This document shows positions 26,592 through 35,816 of a DNA stretch of 64,000 bases, piece by piece. Positions within the stretch are counted from its first letter, which is position 1, and each line of letters begins with the position of its first letter. The notes below the pieces were generated by a model. It searched no databases, was not told the DNA's origin, and saw nothing but the letters and a program-made list of their open reading frames with translations. Origin of the DNA: DASRHT01 sp035293765 (GTDB taxonomy: Bacteria > Chloroflexota > Ktedonobacteria > Ktedonobacterales > Ktedonobacteraceae); the NCBI GenBank assembly GCA_035293765.1, contig DATGMF010000088.1, positions 62,001 through 126,000 of the forward strand, in the 5' to 3' direction. A program made the position numbers and the translations under genes.

Positions 26592-26652
26592 CAGGGCAGG
26601 GGCAAGCCCTGCCCCTACAGGCTACGGTAGGGACCGGGCTTGCCCCTGCCCC
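26592..26652. repeat. GC-rich intergenic repeat, paired copies
   Basis: GGGCAGGGGCAAGCCCTGCC is followed about 20 bases later by GGGCTTGCCCCTGCCCC in the inverse sense, so the block could fold on itself. It lies just upstream of the thymidylate kinase pair. The remaining sequence to 26939 shows no gene. Confidence 0.65.
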
Positions 26653-26939
26653 AATGTCATAGGGTTACGTAACATAACGTACAACCGGTGATATAGCATT
26701 GATTATGCTTTGGTTTATCGCTCTATGTCAAGACACGTTTTTCGAACGGGAATAGATGTACAGCTAACGCCATCTCTTATAAATCATATCCATTGATCAC
26801 CGTTTTTTCAATCAAGCGCCCTCTCACGAATAGATAACTTTTCCTTACAAAATGTGATAGTATCTTAATTATGTGACAGCCATAGTATAAAAGTAGCAGC
26901 ATAGCCAATCCGTAGAGGAATAAGAACAGGAAGAACATC

Positions 26940-27587
26940 ATGGGAAGCAATCGTGTATTGCACATCAATATACCTACCCCCCAGGGGCACCTGGAGGGGA
27001 TTCTCAAGCCGGAAGAGGAGGGTTCACAGCCCCGATACGCTGGCCTTGTCTGTCACCCGCATCCACTCTACGGAGGAACGATGCATAATAAGGTTGTCTT
27101 TAAGGTCGCACAAACGCTGCAATCCATGAATATTCCGACACTGCGCTTCAATTTTCGCGGCGTCGGCCATAGCAGCGGTACATATGATGAGGGGCGCGGA
27201 GAGATGGATGATGTGCGTTACTCGTTGGAGTTTCTAAGCCGTCACTACCCCAGCGTACCTGTGATCCTCGGCGGCTTCTCCTTCGGCTCTTACGTCGGGC
27301 TAAGGGTCGCGGCTGTCGATGATCGCGTCCAGGCTATGATCGGTCTTGGCGTTCCCGCTCGCATGTTTGATCTGGAGACCCTTCAAGGCTGCCATAAGCC
27401 TAAACTGTTCATCCACGGCACAGACGATGAACTGGCTCCGTATGAGCTGGCGCGCAAATGGTTTGAACAGTTGCCTGCCCCTAAAAGCATGGTCGCCGTC
27501 CCCGGAGCCGACCACTTTTTCCAGGGACATCTTGATGAGGTACAGGCTATCATCATTAATTTCGTACGCACTTTGAAGAATATTTGA
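26940..27587 (+). CDS. Alpha/beta hydrolase (CocE/dienelactone hydrolase-like)
   Basis: 215-aa single-domain alpha/beta hydrolase. The nucleophile elbow is GGFSFGSYVG (Ser near residue 108), the acid is in GTDDELAPYE, and the base is in PGADHFFQG. The N-terminal CHPHPLYGGTMHNKVV block marks the KANL3/Tex30-like group of short bacterial hydrolases, for which no substrate is established. It is cytoplasmic, with no signal peptide. The ATG is preceded by AGGAAG. The gene ends 16 bases before the damaged prolyl oligopeptidase and probably formed an operon with it. Confidence 0.85.
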   Translation: MGSNRVLHINIPTPQGHLEGILKPEEEGSQPRYAGLVCHPHPLYGGTMHNKVVFKVAQTLQSMNIPTLRFNFRGVGHSSGTYDEGRGEMDDVRYSLEFLSRHYPSVPVILGGFSFGSYVGLRVAAVDDRVQAMIGLGVPARMFDLETLQGCHKPKLFIHGTDDELAPYELARKWFEQLPAPKSMVAVPGADHFFQGHLDEVQAIIINFVRTLKNI

Positions 27588-27603
27588 CGATGAGGTAGAT
27601 CAA

Positions 27604-27816
27604 TTGAATAGACTAACCACGCGCCGCGACAATGTCGTCGAGGATTATCACGGTATCAGCGTTGCTGACCCTTATCGCTGGCTGGAGGATGCAAGATCCG
27701 AAGAAACGCGCGCCTGGGCTCAGGCGCAAAATGCTCTAACGCGCCAGTATCTTGATGCAATGAAGCAAAAGCTTGTTTATCTCGCTAATGCATGGTATAT
27801 TTTAAGTGCCACATAG
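27604..27816 (+). pseudogene. Prolyl oligopeptidase, N-terminal fragment
   Basis: Starts at TTG with GAGGTAGATC upstream. The product shows the family N-terminus (DDYHG-like EDYHGISVADPYRWLED, then ETRAWAQAQNALT) for about 56 residues and then diverges at YLDAMKQK. Full-length S9A enzymes are near 690 aa. Here the next ~210-230 residues, most of the beta-propeller, are missing and replaced by foreign sequence containing the gene at 27867. The frame stops at 27816. Confidence 0.85.
27773..27801 (+). promoter_or_regulatory. Promoter carried by the insert in the peptidase gene
   Basis: TTGTTT at 27773-27778 and TATATT at 27796-27801 are separated by 17 bases. They lie right at the left junction and about 65 bases before the inserted gene. 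Confidence 0.55.
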
Positions 27817-27866
27817 ACAAATATCACTATTATCGTAAAATTCTGCATTAAGCGAGGTAAAGCAAT

Positions 27867-28286
27867 ATGGGGAAAAACGTTCGCTTTAAGTATAGCTACA
27901 GCACAAGAGGGCATGACACGCTTTACGGGATTGATCCTCAGTTTTACCACGAACTTCCTAACCATGATGTAGAATTCTACGATAGCGGGACTGGAAGGGC
28001 CGGAATCCCTCGTCCAGGCGTTGAACAAGTTATCACAGTTGTTGGTAGCGCATTACTCTCTTCTTCCGTTGTTGCTACAGCAATTAAAGCCTGGCTCGAT
28101 TCTCGGAAACGGAAAATCACACTTTCCTTAGATGGAAGCAAAAAAACGCTGGTGTATGAAGGACCTAATATCAAAGAGGATGCAGCTACGATTCAGAAGA
28201 TGATCGATAAGCTTGCTAAAGAATCAGGGAACGACGCTATCCGAATCACCGTTGAGTGTTTACCAGAAGGCCGAAGAGGGACGTGA
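27867..28286 (+). CDS. Small protein inserted in the prolyl oligopeptidase gene
   Basis: 139-aa protein that replaces the middle of the peptidase gene. The first ~55 residues are polar. Residues ~60-85 (QVITVVGSALLSSSVVATAI) look like a single membrane helix, followed by a basic turn (WLDSRKRK) and a ~60-residue alpha/beta tail (KITLSLDGSKKTLVYEG). This layout resembles the EACC1-type modules found beside predicted bacterial conflict effectors, but that is a tentative match from memory. It has its own promoter and a GCGAGGTAAAG ribosome binding site, and is AT-richer than the flanking peptidase fragments, consistent with transfer. Its stop codon lies only about 25 bases before peptidase homology resumes. 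Confidence 0.6.
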   Translation: MGKNVRFKYSYSTRGHDTLYGIDPQFYHELPNHDVEFYDSGTGRAGIPRPGVEQVITVVGSALLSSSVVATAIKAWLDSRKRKITLSLDGSKKTLVYEGPNIKEDAATIQKMIDKLAKESGNDAIRITVECLPEGRRGT

Positions 28287-28310
28287 GCATGGAGCAATGC
28301 TCCGCGTTCC

Positions 28311-29552
28311 TGTGATCTGGCGGATGCGCACTACGATTTTATCGATAACGATGGCACGACCTTCTATTTCCATACCACCCTGGACGCCCCACACGGTCGC
28401 ATTATTGCTATCGATATTGTTCATCCTGAACCGGCAAACTGGCGCGTCCTTGTTCCCGAGCAAGAAGACGTGATTGCCCTGGTAGAGAGAGTAAACCATC
28501 AATTTGTGGTGCAATATATGCATGACGCCTCACACCGGCTCAGGCTTTACCATACCGATGGCAGTTTTGCGCGCGAGATTGAACTGCCCGCGCCGGGTTC
28601 GATCATAGAGATGTCAGGCGGGCCAGATGATACAGAACTATTCATCAATTTTACTTCGTATCTCTATCCGCCCAGCATTTATCGCTACGATTTTAGCAGT
28701 GGCACACTCTCACTGCTGCATGGCTCTGAGATCAAATTCAGCACCGATACTTACCAGACAACGCAGGTCTTCTACGCCTCCCAGGATGGCACCCGCGTTC
28801 CCATGTTCCTGACCCATCGCAAAGACCTGCCCCTTGATGGCAACAATCCCACCTTGCTCTATGGCTATGGCGGCTTCAATATCAGCCTGACCCCATCCTT
28901 TAGCATCCCGCCGCTGCTATGGATAGAAATGGGCGGTATCTACGCCGTTGCCAATCTGCGCGGCGGCAACGAATATGGCGAAGAGTGGCACCAGGCCGGC
29001 ATGCTGGAGAAAAAGCAGAATGTTTTCGATGATTTCATCGCTGCCGCCGAATGGCTGATCGCCAACAAGTATACCAACAAGGCGCGGCTGGCAATTAATG
29101 GCAGGAGCAACGGCGGTCTGCTGGTAGCTGCCTGTATGGTCCAGAGGCCCGATCTCTATGGAGCGGTGGTCTGCGGCGTCCCCGTCATCGATATGTTACG
29201 CTACCATAGATTTACCGTCGGGCGCTACTGGATACCCGAGTACGGCGATGCCGAGCACAATCCTGAGCATTTCAAGTTCCTCCACGCCTACTCGCCTCTG
29301 CACAATGTTAAGGAAGGAGTCGAATATCCACCGACGCTGATCTTAACGGCGGACACCGATGATCGGGTCGTGCCGGCCCACTCCATGAAATTCGCCGCCA
29401 CCCTCCAGGCTGCCCAAAAAGGGTCAAATCCTATCCTGTTATGGGTCGAGATGAAAGCCGGACACGGCATGGGCAAACCCACATCGAAGATGATCGAGGA
29501 AGAAAGCGATGTGCTGGCATTTTTGTGTAAGACACTCGGGATGAGGGTGTGA
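28311..29552 (+). pseudogene. Prolyl oligopeptidase, C-terminal fragment with catalytic domain
   Basis: Homology resumes at about 28311 (CDLADAHYDFIDNDG). It continues without interruption through the last propeller blades and the whole S9A hydrolase domain: NGRSNGGLLVAA with the nucleophile Ser, the acid in TADTDDRVVPAHS, and the base in KAGHGMG. An internal GTG/ATG near 28470 could give a 360-aa product, but no ribosome binding site supports it and the propeller that gates substrate would be largely absent. The frame is the same as that of the inserted gene and is separated from it by the TGA at 28284. Confidence 0.85.
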
Positions 29553-29798
29553 GATAGTCATTACTCATCAGTTATTACAGCAGCGATAGCTACTTTAGTG
29601 CAAGTGATACAAAAAAGATTAGAGAAAGATCACAAAAAGATCAGGAGATATTATGACAATACTCAACAAAAGAAGGTATGCTTAAAAAGCATATTACGCA
29701 GTGATAGGTAATAGGTTAGGAGGCAATTTATTCACGGGATCATTGGCAAGATCCCATCGCCTTTATGCCAAGTAGTTTCCACAGAAAGGCTATTCAAT

Positions 29799-30353
29799 AT
29801 GTCAACAAATTTACTCAGAAGACGTTCTCTGGCTATCCTTGTAATGGCACTGCTGCCAATCATGTTTTTGAGCGTAGGAACCCCGGCAGCTCATGCTCAG
29901 CATTTGAACAACCAGCAGCAGATGCTCCCTGCCAACTCTCTGGCTGGCTCTATCACTTTTTTGGTTGCTCCTCAGGTTTCGATCACTTGCGGAGGTGCCA
30001 TCGGCAGTGCGACCGACGGGAATGGTGTCCCTATTAACTGGACTTTCAACACAAAAACACCGGGTCGGACGTGCGTCACAGTCACATATAACGTGCCTGG
30101 TGGAACAACCCTCTGCGACTTTCTCTTCTATGTTCCTAATAGGGATGCAACAGGGGACATCTTCTTTCATTTTAGTAACGGTAGTATCGTTAAGTTGAAT
30201 GAAAACCCTATCAGTGGCTTCACCGATTTAGGGGATCAGAATGATGTCTCTCAGGTTACCTTTACTGATGTCAATGATCAGACCACAAATTCGGTACAGT
30301 TAGGCTGGGGAAAGACAGCTAGTTTTGGTCTCAAGGCTGTTTGTCTTGCATGA
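29799..30353 (+). CDS. Secreted protein of unknown function
   Basis: 184-aa precursor with a classical signal peptide (LLRRRSLAILVMALLPIMFL, cleavage probably after AHA at ~32). The mature ~150-residue domain is rich in Thr, Asn and Val and contains several cysteines (SITCGGAIG, GRTCVTV, TTLCDFLF). It looks like a small extracellular beta-sandwich but I do not recognise it. AAAGG precedes the ATG. A strong terminator lies 90 bases downstream. A 10-codon ORF with a good ribosome binding site at 29653 lies upstream, but nothing ties it to this gene. Confidence 0.7.
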   Translation: MSTNLLRRRSLAILVMALLPIMFLSVGTPAAHAQHLNNQQQMLPANSLAGSITFLVAPQVSITCGGAIGSATDGNGVPINWTFNTKTPGRTCVTVTYNVPGGTTLCDFLFYVPNRDATGDIFFHFSNGSIVKLNENPISGFTDLGDQNDVSQVTFTDVNDQTTNSVQLGWGKTASFGLKAVCLA

Positions 30354-30441
30354 TACGCTGGTTTTTCCTGCCTGGTAAACACGATCAGAGAACAACCAGA
30401 CGAAAAGCCTCGCTAATCACGTTTTAAAATATGCCTCCCTG

Positions 30442-30470
30442 GAGTCCTTCTTTCGAAGGGCTCTATTTTT
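30442..30470 (+). terminator. Terminator after the secreted protein gene
   Basis: GAGTCCTTC pairs with GAAGGGCTC (one G-T pair) around TTTC, followed by TATTTTT. Confidence 0.85.
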
Positions 30471-30823
30471 GGAGTTCCTTTACTCACCTCATGAGAATTA
30501 TTAAACGTTTTTTGCTATCGTTCAGCCTCTCAAGCCATCGCTGAAGCTCTACTTATGAGAGACCTCTCGTGCTTCTCGGTCAAGCAGACAGTTTCTACGA
30601 GCAACCGCCCCAAATTTATTAAAGTTGAATCGCTGCGTCTACTCTTCAGTGAGCATTTTATCATCTGCTGATGTAAAATATAATGACCGGTTATATTCAT
30701 CATTTTTAACGATCATTTGCAGATATTTCATGATAAACCCCTATGTAGCTAAGTATAGATTGTATCCTTCACCGGTTCTGCCTAAGGTGCCACAATGGCA
30801 GAACAAAGGAAAAGGAGCACTTC
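30471..30823. other. Intergenic region upstream of the STAND regulator
   Basis: About 350 bases, AT-rich, with no convincing gene. It presumably holds the promoter for the gene at 30824. Confidence 0.45.
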
Positions 30824-33367
30824 ATGGAGAGCAAGCAAGACAAGACGTCCTGGAGCCAGTGGCTCAAGCGCCAACGGGCACTGCATGGTCTGACGCAGCA
30901 AGAGCTGGCGCAGAAAATCGGGACCACGCCGTTGACGGTTAGTCGCTGGGAGCGCGGCATAGCCACGCCCCGTTCCTACTCGATCAGGCAACTCCTGGCG
31001 CTTTTCGATTCCAATAAAGAGGAGTTTGCCAGGGAAGCTAGATCTGATGATAGCATAGATGCAACTCCTGCCGCATTTATATACGACCCCTCGATCCCTC
31101 CTCTACCGGCATTAACAACGGGGCTCGTCGGGCGCGCGGAGATGCTGAATAAAGTTAAGTCGTGGTTGTGCTCCCACAGAGATGCCTTCGCTTTGCAGGG
31201 GATGTATGGCGTCGGCAAGACAGCCCTGGCGATTACGCTGGCCCATGACCGCACCATACAACGCAACTACTACGATGGCATTCTCTGGATAGGCGTTGGC
31301 CCCAGACCTAATCTCGTAGGGCTGCTTAGCCGCTGGGGAACGTTGCTAGGAATGCCATCGCACGAAACCGCCAGCCTTACCACTATCCATAGCTGGCAAC
31401 AGGCCATTCATGATGCGATTGGCCTGCGCCACATGCTGCTTATCATCGATGATGTCTGGAAGGCGGAAGATGCATTGGCTTTCAAAATTGGCGGGCCAAA
31501 TTGTAGTCATCTCATTACCACGCGCTTCCGCGAAATCGCCTTCCACTTTGGAGGCGCTAATAGCATTACACTCACAGAACTGAACGAGGAAGACAGCATC
31601 CAATTACTCCATGCCCTGGCGCCAGGGGTCATTACCAGCGAAATGGAGGCAGCCAGAGAACTTGTCCGGTTAGTAGGAGGTCTGCCGCTCGCCCTGACTA
31701 TTATGGGAAAACACTTGCAGATACAGGCGAGTATTTATCAGCGGCGGCGCGTTCGTAGGGCGATTGACCGCCTGCACAATGTTGAAGAACGCTTGCAACT
31801 TACCATGCTTCAATCCCCCCTGGAGCGTTCTCCAAGTCTTGATACGGAGGCCCATCTCTCATTACAGGCAGCTATTGAAGTGAGCGAGAAGCAGATGGAT
31901 CGTCAGGCAAGTCACGCATTACAGGCTCTCTCTGTCTTTCCTGCCAAACCAAACACATTTTCTGAAGAGGCAGCCCTCGCTGTCTGTAATGTCGCAGGAG
32001 AGGTTCTAGACACACTACTGGATAGCGGACTGATCGAAAACGGAGGGCAGGGACGCTACACCATCCACCAAACCATTTCCCATTACGCTCTGCTCCGCCA
32101 CACTGATCGGCAAGCGGAGGAACGTATGGTCATTTTCTTTGTCAATTTTGTGCAAACACACAGGGAAAACTACGAAGCCCTTGAACGGGAGACAGAGAAT
32201 ATCCTGGCAGATTTTCAGCTCGCTTGCAATCAGCAACTGTGGACAGAACTGATTAAAGGAATAAATGCATTCGTGCCTTTCCTACAAAGCAGAGGAGCCT
32301 ACTCGATTGCGGAAACCTACCTCACACAAGCCCAACAGGCAGCTATAGCATTAGAGGATAATACTAACCTGGCTGTGACATATCTTCATCTGGGACGCAT
32401 CGCCGACCTGAGCGGCGATTACGAGAAAGCAGAGCAGTTTTATCAAGAAGGGTTGAATCTGGCACGCACTGTAGGCCAACGCGAGACGATGAGCCTGCTT
32501 CTGGCCTATTGGGGCGAGATGCTATTGAATCAGGGAAGATATCCACAGGCTGAGCAGTGCTTACAAGAAGGACTTCTCCTGGCGCAAGCATTAAATGAGC
32601 CATTGCGAATAAGTATTCTGTTCAAAAATCTGGGAGAAGTCGCCGACAGTCAGGGACAGTACCAACAAGGAAATATATACTATCAGTCCGGGCTTCATTA
32701 CGCTCGCCAGGTAAAAAACTGGGAGATCATGAGCGCACTGCTGCAAAATCTCGGTTCTATTGAGACGAGGTACGGACACTATGAACAGGCAGAGATCTAT
32801 CTTCAAGAGGGGTTACTCTATGCTCGAAAAATTGGACACCAGCAAAGAAGCAGTGCGCTCTTAATGAATATAGGCATGGTGGCATTTAAACGCAAGCATT
32901 ATAGCGCAGCAGAAAAGCTCTACCAACAAAGCCTGGATATCGCTCGCAAAATGAACAATCCATTCAGAATGGGTTGCGTACTGCAAAATCTGGGCATGCT
33001 GGAACGCACCCACCATCATGAGCAGGCTGCAGCACGCTACCTCCAAGAAAGTTTAGAGATCGCTTGCAAAATGAAATACAACTGGTTAATTAGCGAAACC
33101 CTCTGTGAGTGGGGCGAATTATATCTTGATCAGAAAAAAATAGATGAAGCATGCCAAGCCTTCGAACAGGCTCTGGCGAAAGCTCACGCAATGGAAGCAA
33201 AAGAACTGATGGCAATGAGCAAATTTGGCCTTGCACGCATAGCCTACCTTCAAGGAAACCTCACTCTTGCATATCAATATGGAACAGAAAGTTTGCAGCT
33301 TTTTCAAAACATGGAGCATGAAGAGGCAAATCGCGTTGCACAATGGTTACAACAAGCCTTTTCTTAG
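30824..33367 (+). CDS. XRE/NB-ARC/TPR STAND-type NTPase regulator
   Basis: 847-aa multidomain protein. Residues ~10-65 form an XRE helix-turn-helix (LTQQELAQKIGTTPLTVSRW). Residues ~105-330 form an NB-ARC ATPase with Walker A GMYGVGKTAL (~126), Walker B LLIIDDVW (~206), the sensor LITTRF and the GLPLAL motif (~285). After a winged-helix-like region the C-terminal half (~480-840) is a run of eight or so 40-residue TPRs of the SARP/MalT/kinesin-light-chain type (EKAEQFYQEGLNLAR-like units). Such STAND proteins oligomerise on ligand binding; they regulate transcription or trigger immune responses. Here the DNA-binding domain favours a regulator. AAGGAGCACTTC precedes the ATG. Confidence 0.88.
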   Translation: MESKQDKTSWSQWLKRQRALHGLTQQELAQKIGTTPLTVSRWERGIATPRSYSIRQLLALFDSNKEEFAREARSDDSIDATPAAFIYDPSIPPLPALTTGLVGRAEMLNKVKSWLCSHRDAFALQGMYGVGKTALAITLAHDRTIQRNYYDGILWIGVGPRPNLVGLLSRWGTLLGMPSHETASLTTIHSWQQAIHDAIGLRHMLLIIDDVWKAEDALAFKIGGPNCSHLITTRFREIAFHFGGANSITLTELNEEDSIQLLHALAPGVITSEMEAARELVRLVGGLPLALTIMGKHLQIQASIYQRRRVRRAIDRLHNVEERLQLTMLQSPLERSPSLDTEAHLSLQAAIEVSEKQMDRQASHALQALSVFPAKPNTFSEEAALAVCNVAGEVLDTLLDSGLIENGGQGRYTIHQTISHYALLRHTDRQAEERMVIFFVNFVQTHRENYEALERETENILADFQLACNQQLWTELIKGINAFVPFLQSRGAYSIAETYLTQAQQAAIALEDNTNLAVTYLHLGRIADLSGDYEKAEQFYQEGLNLARTVGQRETMSLLLAYWGEMLLNQGRYPQAEQCLQEGLLLAQALNEPLRISILFKNLGEVADSQGQYQQGNIYYQSGLHYARQVKNWEIMSALLQNLGSIETRYGHYEQAEIYLQEGLLYARKIGHQQRSSALLMNIGMVAFKRKHYSAAEKLYQQSLDIARKMNNPFRMGCVLQNLGMLERTHHHEQAAARYLQESLEIACKMKYNWLISETLCEWGELYLDQKKIDEACQAFEQALAKAHAMEAKELMAMSKFGLARIAYLQGNLTLAYQYGTESLQLFQNMEHEEANRVAQWLQQAFS

Positions 33368-33813
33368 CCTACCCTCTCATCTACCTCTAACTAAGCTTAT
33401 GTCTACTATCTGTCTGCTATTGCCGATTAAATCATATACTATTTTGGGAGTATTTTTTCCCTGATTATCCTGTTTCATCTTGACATACCTCTTTTTATCA
33501 GGTACAGTATTGATGAGGCGTAAAGCACAGCATCACCCTTCGCGGAAGTTTTGAGGCCAAATCAACCTCTAGCTCGCTATGCAACGCTTCGAAATCTGTC
33601 ACAGATCAACTATCCCTAAAGTTTGTTCCAAAAGCAGGACAATGTCCTATCAGCCAATAGGTGCCAACTCTTCGTTTGCTCAGTGAGGACCTCGATCATT
33701 TGAGCGTCATTCATATCAATTCTATAAATAGTTGATCCAGACAGGAACAAGGTAACACTCATCTATTCTGTTCATCAGTTTGCTACTCGTGTAGCAAAGA
33801 TAGGAGAAAACCC
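33368..33813. other. Intergenic region before the secreted lipase
   Basis: About 450 bases with no gene that I can support on either strand and no clear repeat. Confidence 0.5.
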
Positions 33814-34941
33814 TTGTTGCGACGACTATGTGCATGTTTTGCCTCTCTTGGCCTGGTCGCAATCTTGCTAGCCTTCTCTTCTCCAGGCATAGCCTTTGCC
33901 GCTAGCAGCGGCTCCGGTCCTACGGCGACACAGGCGGCTACCAAGCCAGCTACCAGCAAACCTTTGCCCCCCGCGCTCGATCCTAAAACATACCAGCACC
34001 CTAATTACACTGCGGCTCAGCTCCATCAGATTCTGTTGCAGAAGCTAGCGCGTCTGGGTCGTAGCGCCCCCCCGCGTAGCACTGCTGCCAGCACCATTAA
34101 CGCCTCCTATGTCTCATCAACCGCCTACCCTGTCCTGTTCATTCACGGCATTAGCAACACCAGTTCCACCGACTGCGGAGAGTGGAATTCCGCGAAAAGC
34201 TTCCTGAAAAGCAAGGGCTGGAGTGGCACGTTGACCTCGCTGCAATTTTATTCGCATGATACCAACTGTAATGCGAATCTGGCAAGCGAGGCGTCGAACT
34301 GCACCGGCTACCACGACAGTGGCAGTAGCGATGGGACGAATAACGAGGATATCCGGCACGTATCTTGCGAGTTGGCCTGGTATATCTGGGATCACTTCAC
34401 GCAGTTCGGGCAGAACGTCCAGGTAGTAGCTCACAGCATGGGCGGCCTCGTCACGCGCTGGGCGCTCTACGCAACGCCTTTTGAACCTGCATTGCCTCCG
34501 TTCCTGCTGGTGCAGGATATTGTCACGATGGGAACTCCTCATGACGGCGCGCCGCCTGCTTACGCCTTCTTCTATTGCAGCAGTTGCACCCAGGGCGGCC
34601 AGATCGAGACACTGATGCCTTTTATGCAGGAGTTGATCAATAAGGGACAGAACCCGCAGGCCAATGACGGAACCGACTGGACGATGCTTGGTAGCCAGTG
34701 CGACATCGCTAATGTGTTGAACAGCAACGATACAGCCTGGATGACCGGCGGCCATAAGGTTATCTTTAAATCTCCCTGTTACGATCATGGCGGTTATATG
34801 GGCGACACTGCAACGAGTTCCGACGCCTCCATGCTCTTCTGCGACTTCTGTGGAACTCCACCGGTCACTTACTCTACCGACAATTCCTCGCCTCACTCCC
34901 TGGGAAATATGTTCCTGGCTTTGGAGCTTTCGACCTGGTAA
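33814..34941 (+). CDS. Secreted alpha/beta hydrolase, lipase-like
   Basis: 375-aa precursor. The signal peptide (FASLGLVAILLAFSSPGIAF) ends near AFA-A, followed by a Thr/Ala/Pro-rich stretch. The catalytic domain starts at YPVLFIHGI (oxyanion region) and has the nucleophile elbow VVAHSMGGLV (Ser near residue 209). Several cysteine pairs (e.g. YCSSCTQ, FCDFCG) point to disulfides and extracellular action. The pattern matches bacterial triacylglycerol lipases and PGAP1-like esterases; the substrate is unproven. The start is TTG at 33814 with TAGGAG at ~8 bases. It ends at a perfect terminator and stands alone. Confidence 0.83.
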   Translation: MLRRLCACFASLGLVAILLAFSSPGIAFAASSGSGPTATQAATKPATSKPLPPALDPKTYQHPNYTAAQLHQILLQKLARLGRSAPPRSTAASTINASYVSSTAYPVLFIHGISNTSSTDCGEWNSAKSFLKSKGWSGTLTSLQFYSHDTNCNANLASEASNCTGYHDSGSSDGTNNEDIRHVSCELAWYIWDHFTQFGQNVQVVAHSMGGLVTRWALYATPFEPALPPFLLVQDIVTMGTPHDGAPPAYAFFYCSSCTQGGQIETLMPFMQELINKGQNPQANDGTDWTMLGSQCDIANVLNSNDTAWMTGGHKVIFKSPCYDHGGYMGDTATSSDASMLFCDFCGTPPVTYSTDNSSPHSLGNMFLALELSTW

Positions 34942-34991
34942 TTACTGGCGTATAGTCCACTTACGCATAAAAAGAGTTGGTAAAAGGCAAA

Positions 34992-35030
34992 GGGTCATCC
35001 AACAATCATTATGTTGGATGACCCTCCTTT
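34992..35030 (+). terminator. Terminator after the secreted lipase
   Basis: A 13-bp perfect stem (GGGTCATCCAACA / TGTTGGATGACCC) with a 7-base loop, followed by TCCTTTA. Confidence 0.85.
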
Positions 35031-35174
35031 ATGTCATCTTTTTTGTGAAAGAATCGTGAGTTATATAGTTGCTCTTGTGCAATAACCGTAATATCCAGAC
35101 AAGAACGTATGGTTGGGGTGTATGTTTGGGAACCTGTCAGTAAACACAGCTTCAGCAAAGAAGGAGCAAGAACG

Positions 35175-35816
35175 ATGCAAACGGCTTATACTGAGAAGAT
35201 TGTAGGGATTCCAACAAATACGGCTCTATTGGAAGGCTCTCTTGTCGTACCCGAACATGCTCAGGGGCTGGTCGTCTTCGCTCATGGCAGCGGGAGTAGC
35301 CGCTTTAGCCCCAGAAACAACTTCGTGGCGGCTATCTTGCAACAAGCAGATATCGCTACCCTGCTCGTAGACCTGCTCACGCGCAAGGAAGATGAGAACT
35401 ACGAAACGCGCTTTGATATTGATCTTTTGACTGAGCGCCTGCTTCTCGTTACCAGGTGGCTGCAAAACCAGCCATTGACCCGCAAGTTCGCTTTTGGCTA
35501 TTTTGGAGCAAGCACCGGGGCCGCTGCCGCCCTCAGAGCTGCTGCCGATGATGCGACTATTCGCGCAGTAGTTTCGCGGGGTGGTCGTCCCGACATGGCC
35601 GTAGAAGCTCTTGCGCGGGTACAATCTCCCACCCTTTTAATCGTCGGGGGCAACGATAGCCTTGTTTTAAAGCTCAATCGTCAGGCCCTTGCTGCTCTGA
35701 GAGGAACAAAGCGGTTAGCGATCATTCCAGGCGCAACTCACCTGTTCGAGGAACGCGGCGCGCTTGAAGAGGTCGCCCGTTTAGCAACACAATGGTTCAA
35801 ACGCTATCTATCCTAA
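35175..35816 (+). CDS. Dienelactone hydrolase-family alpha/beta hydrolase
   Basis: 213-aa cytosolic hydrolase. It has VVFAHGSGSSR (oxyanion region), the nucleophile elbow FGASTGAAAA (Ser near residue 116), an acid in VGGNDSLV and the base in PGATHLFEE. This is the DeoC/phosphoribosyltransferase-associated type of small DLH-family hydrolase; no substrate is known. ATG 35175 is preceded by AAGGAG at 9 bases; the frame is open from 35109 without a better start. Its last 9 bases overlap the end of the convergent MBL-rhodanese gene. Confidence 0.83.
   Translation: MQTAYTEKIVGIPTNTALLEGSLVVPEHAQGLVVFAHGSGSSRFSPRNNFVAAILQQADIATLLVDLLTRKEDENYETRFDIDLLTERLLLVTRWLQNQPLTRKFAFGYFGASTGAAAALRAAADDATIRAVVSRGGRPDMAVEALARVQSPTLLIVGGNDSLVLKLNRQALAALRGTKRLAIIPGATHLFEERGALEEVARLATQWFKRYLS

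Noticed and set aside
29653..29685. Ten-codon ORF with a good AGGAG site upstream of the secreted protein gene
   Set aside because: Could be a leader peptide, but there is no attenuator-like structure and one short ORF is expected by chance.
34117..34896. 259-aa minus-strand open frame opposite the secreted lipase
   Set aside because: The plus-strand gene has a signal peptide, an AHSMG motif and a terminator; the antisense frame shows none of these.
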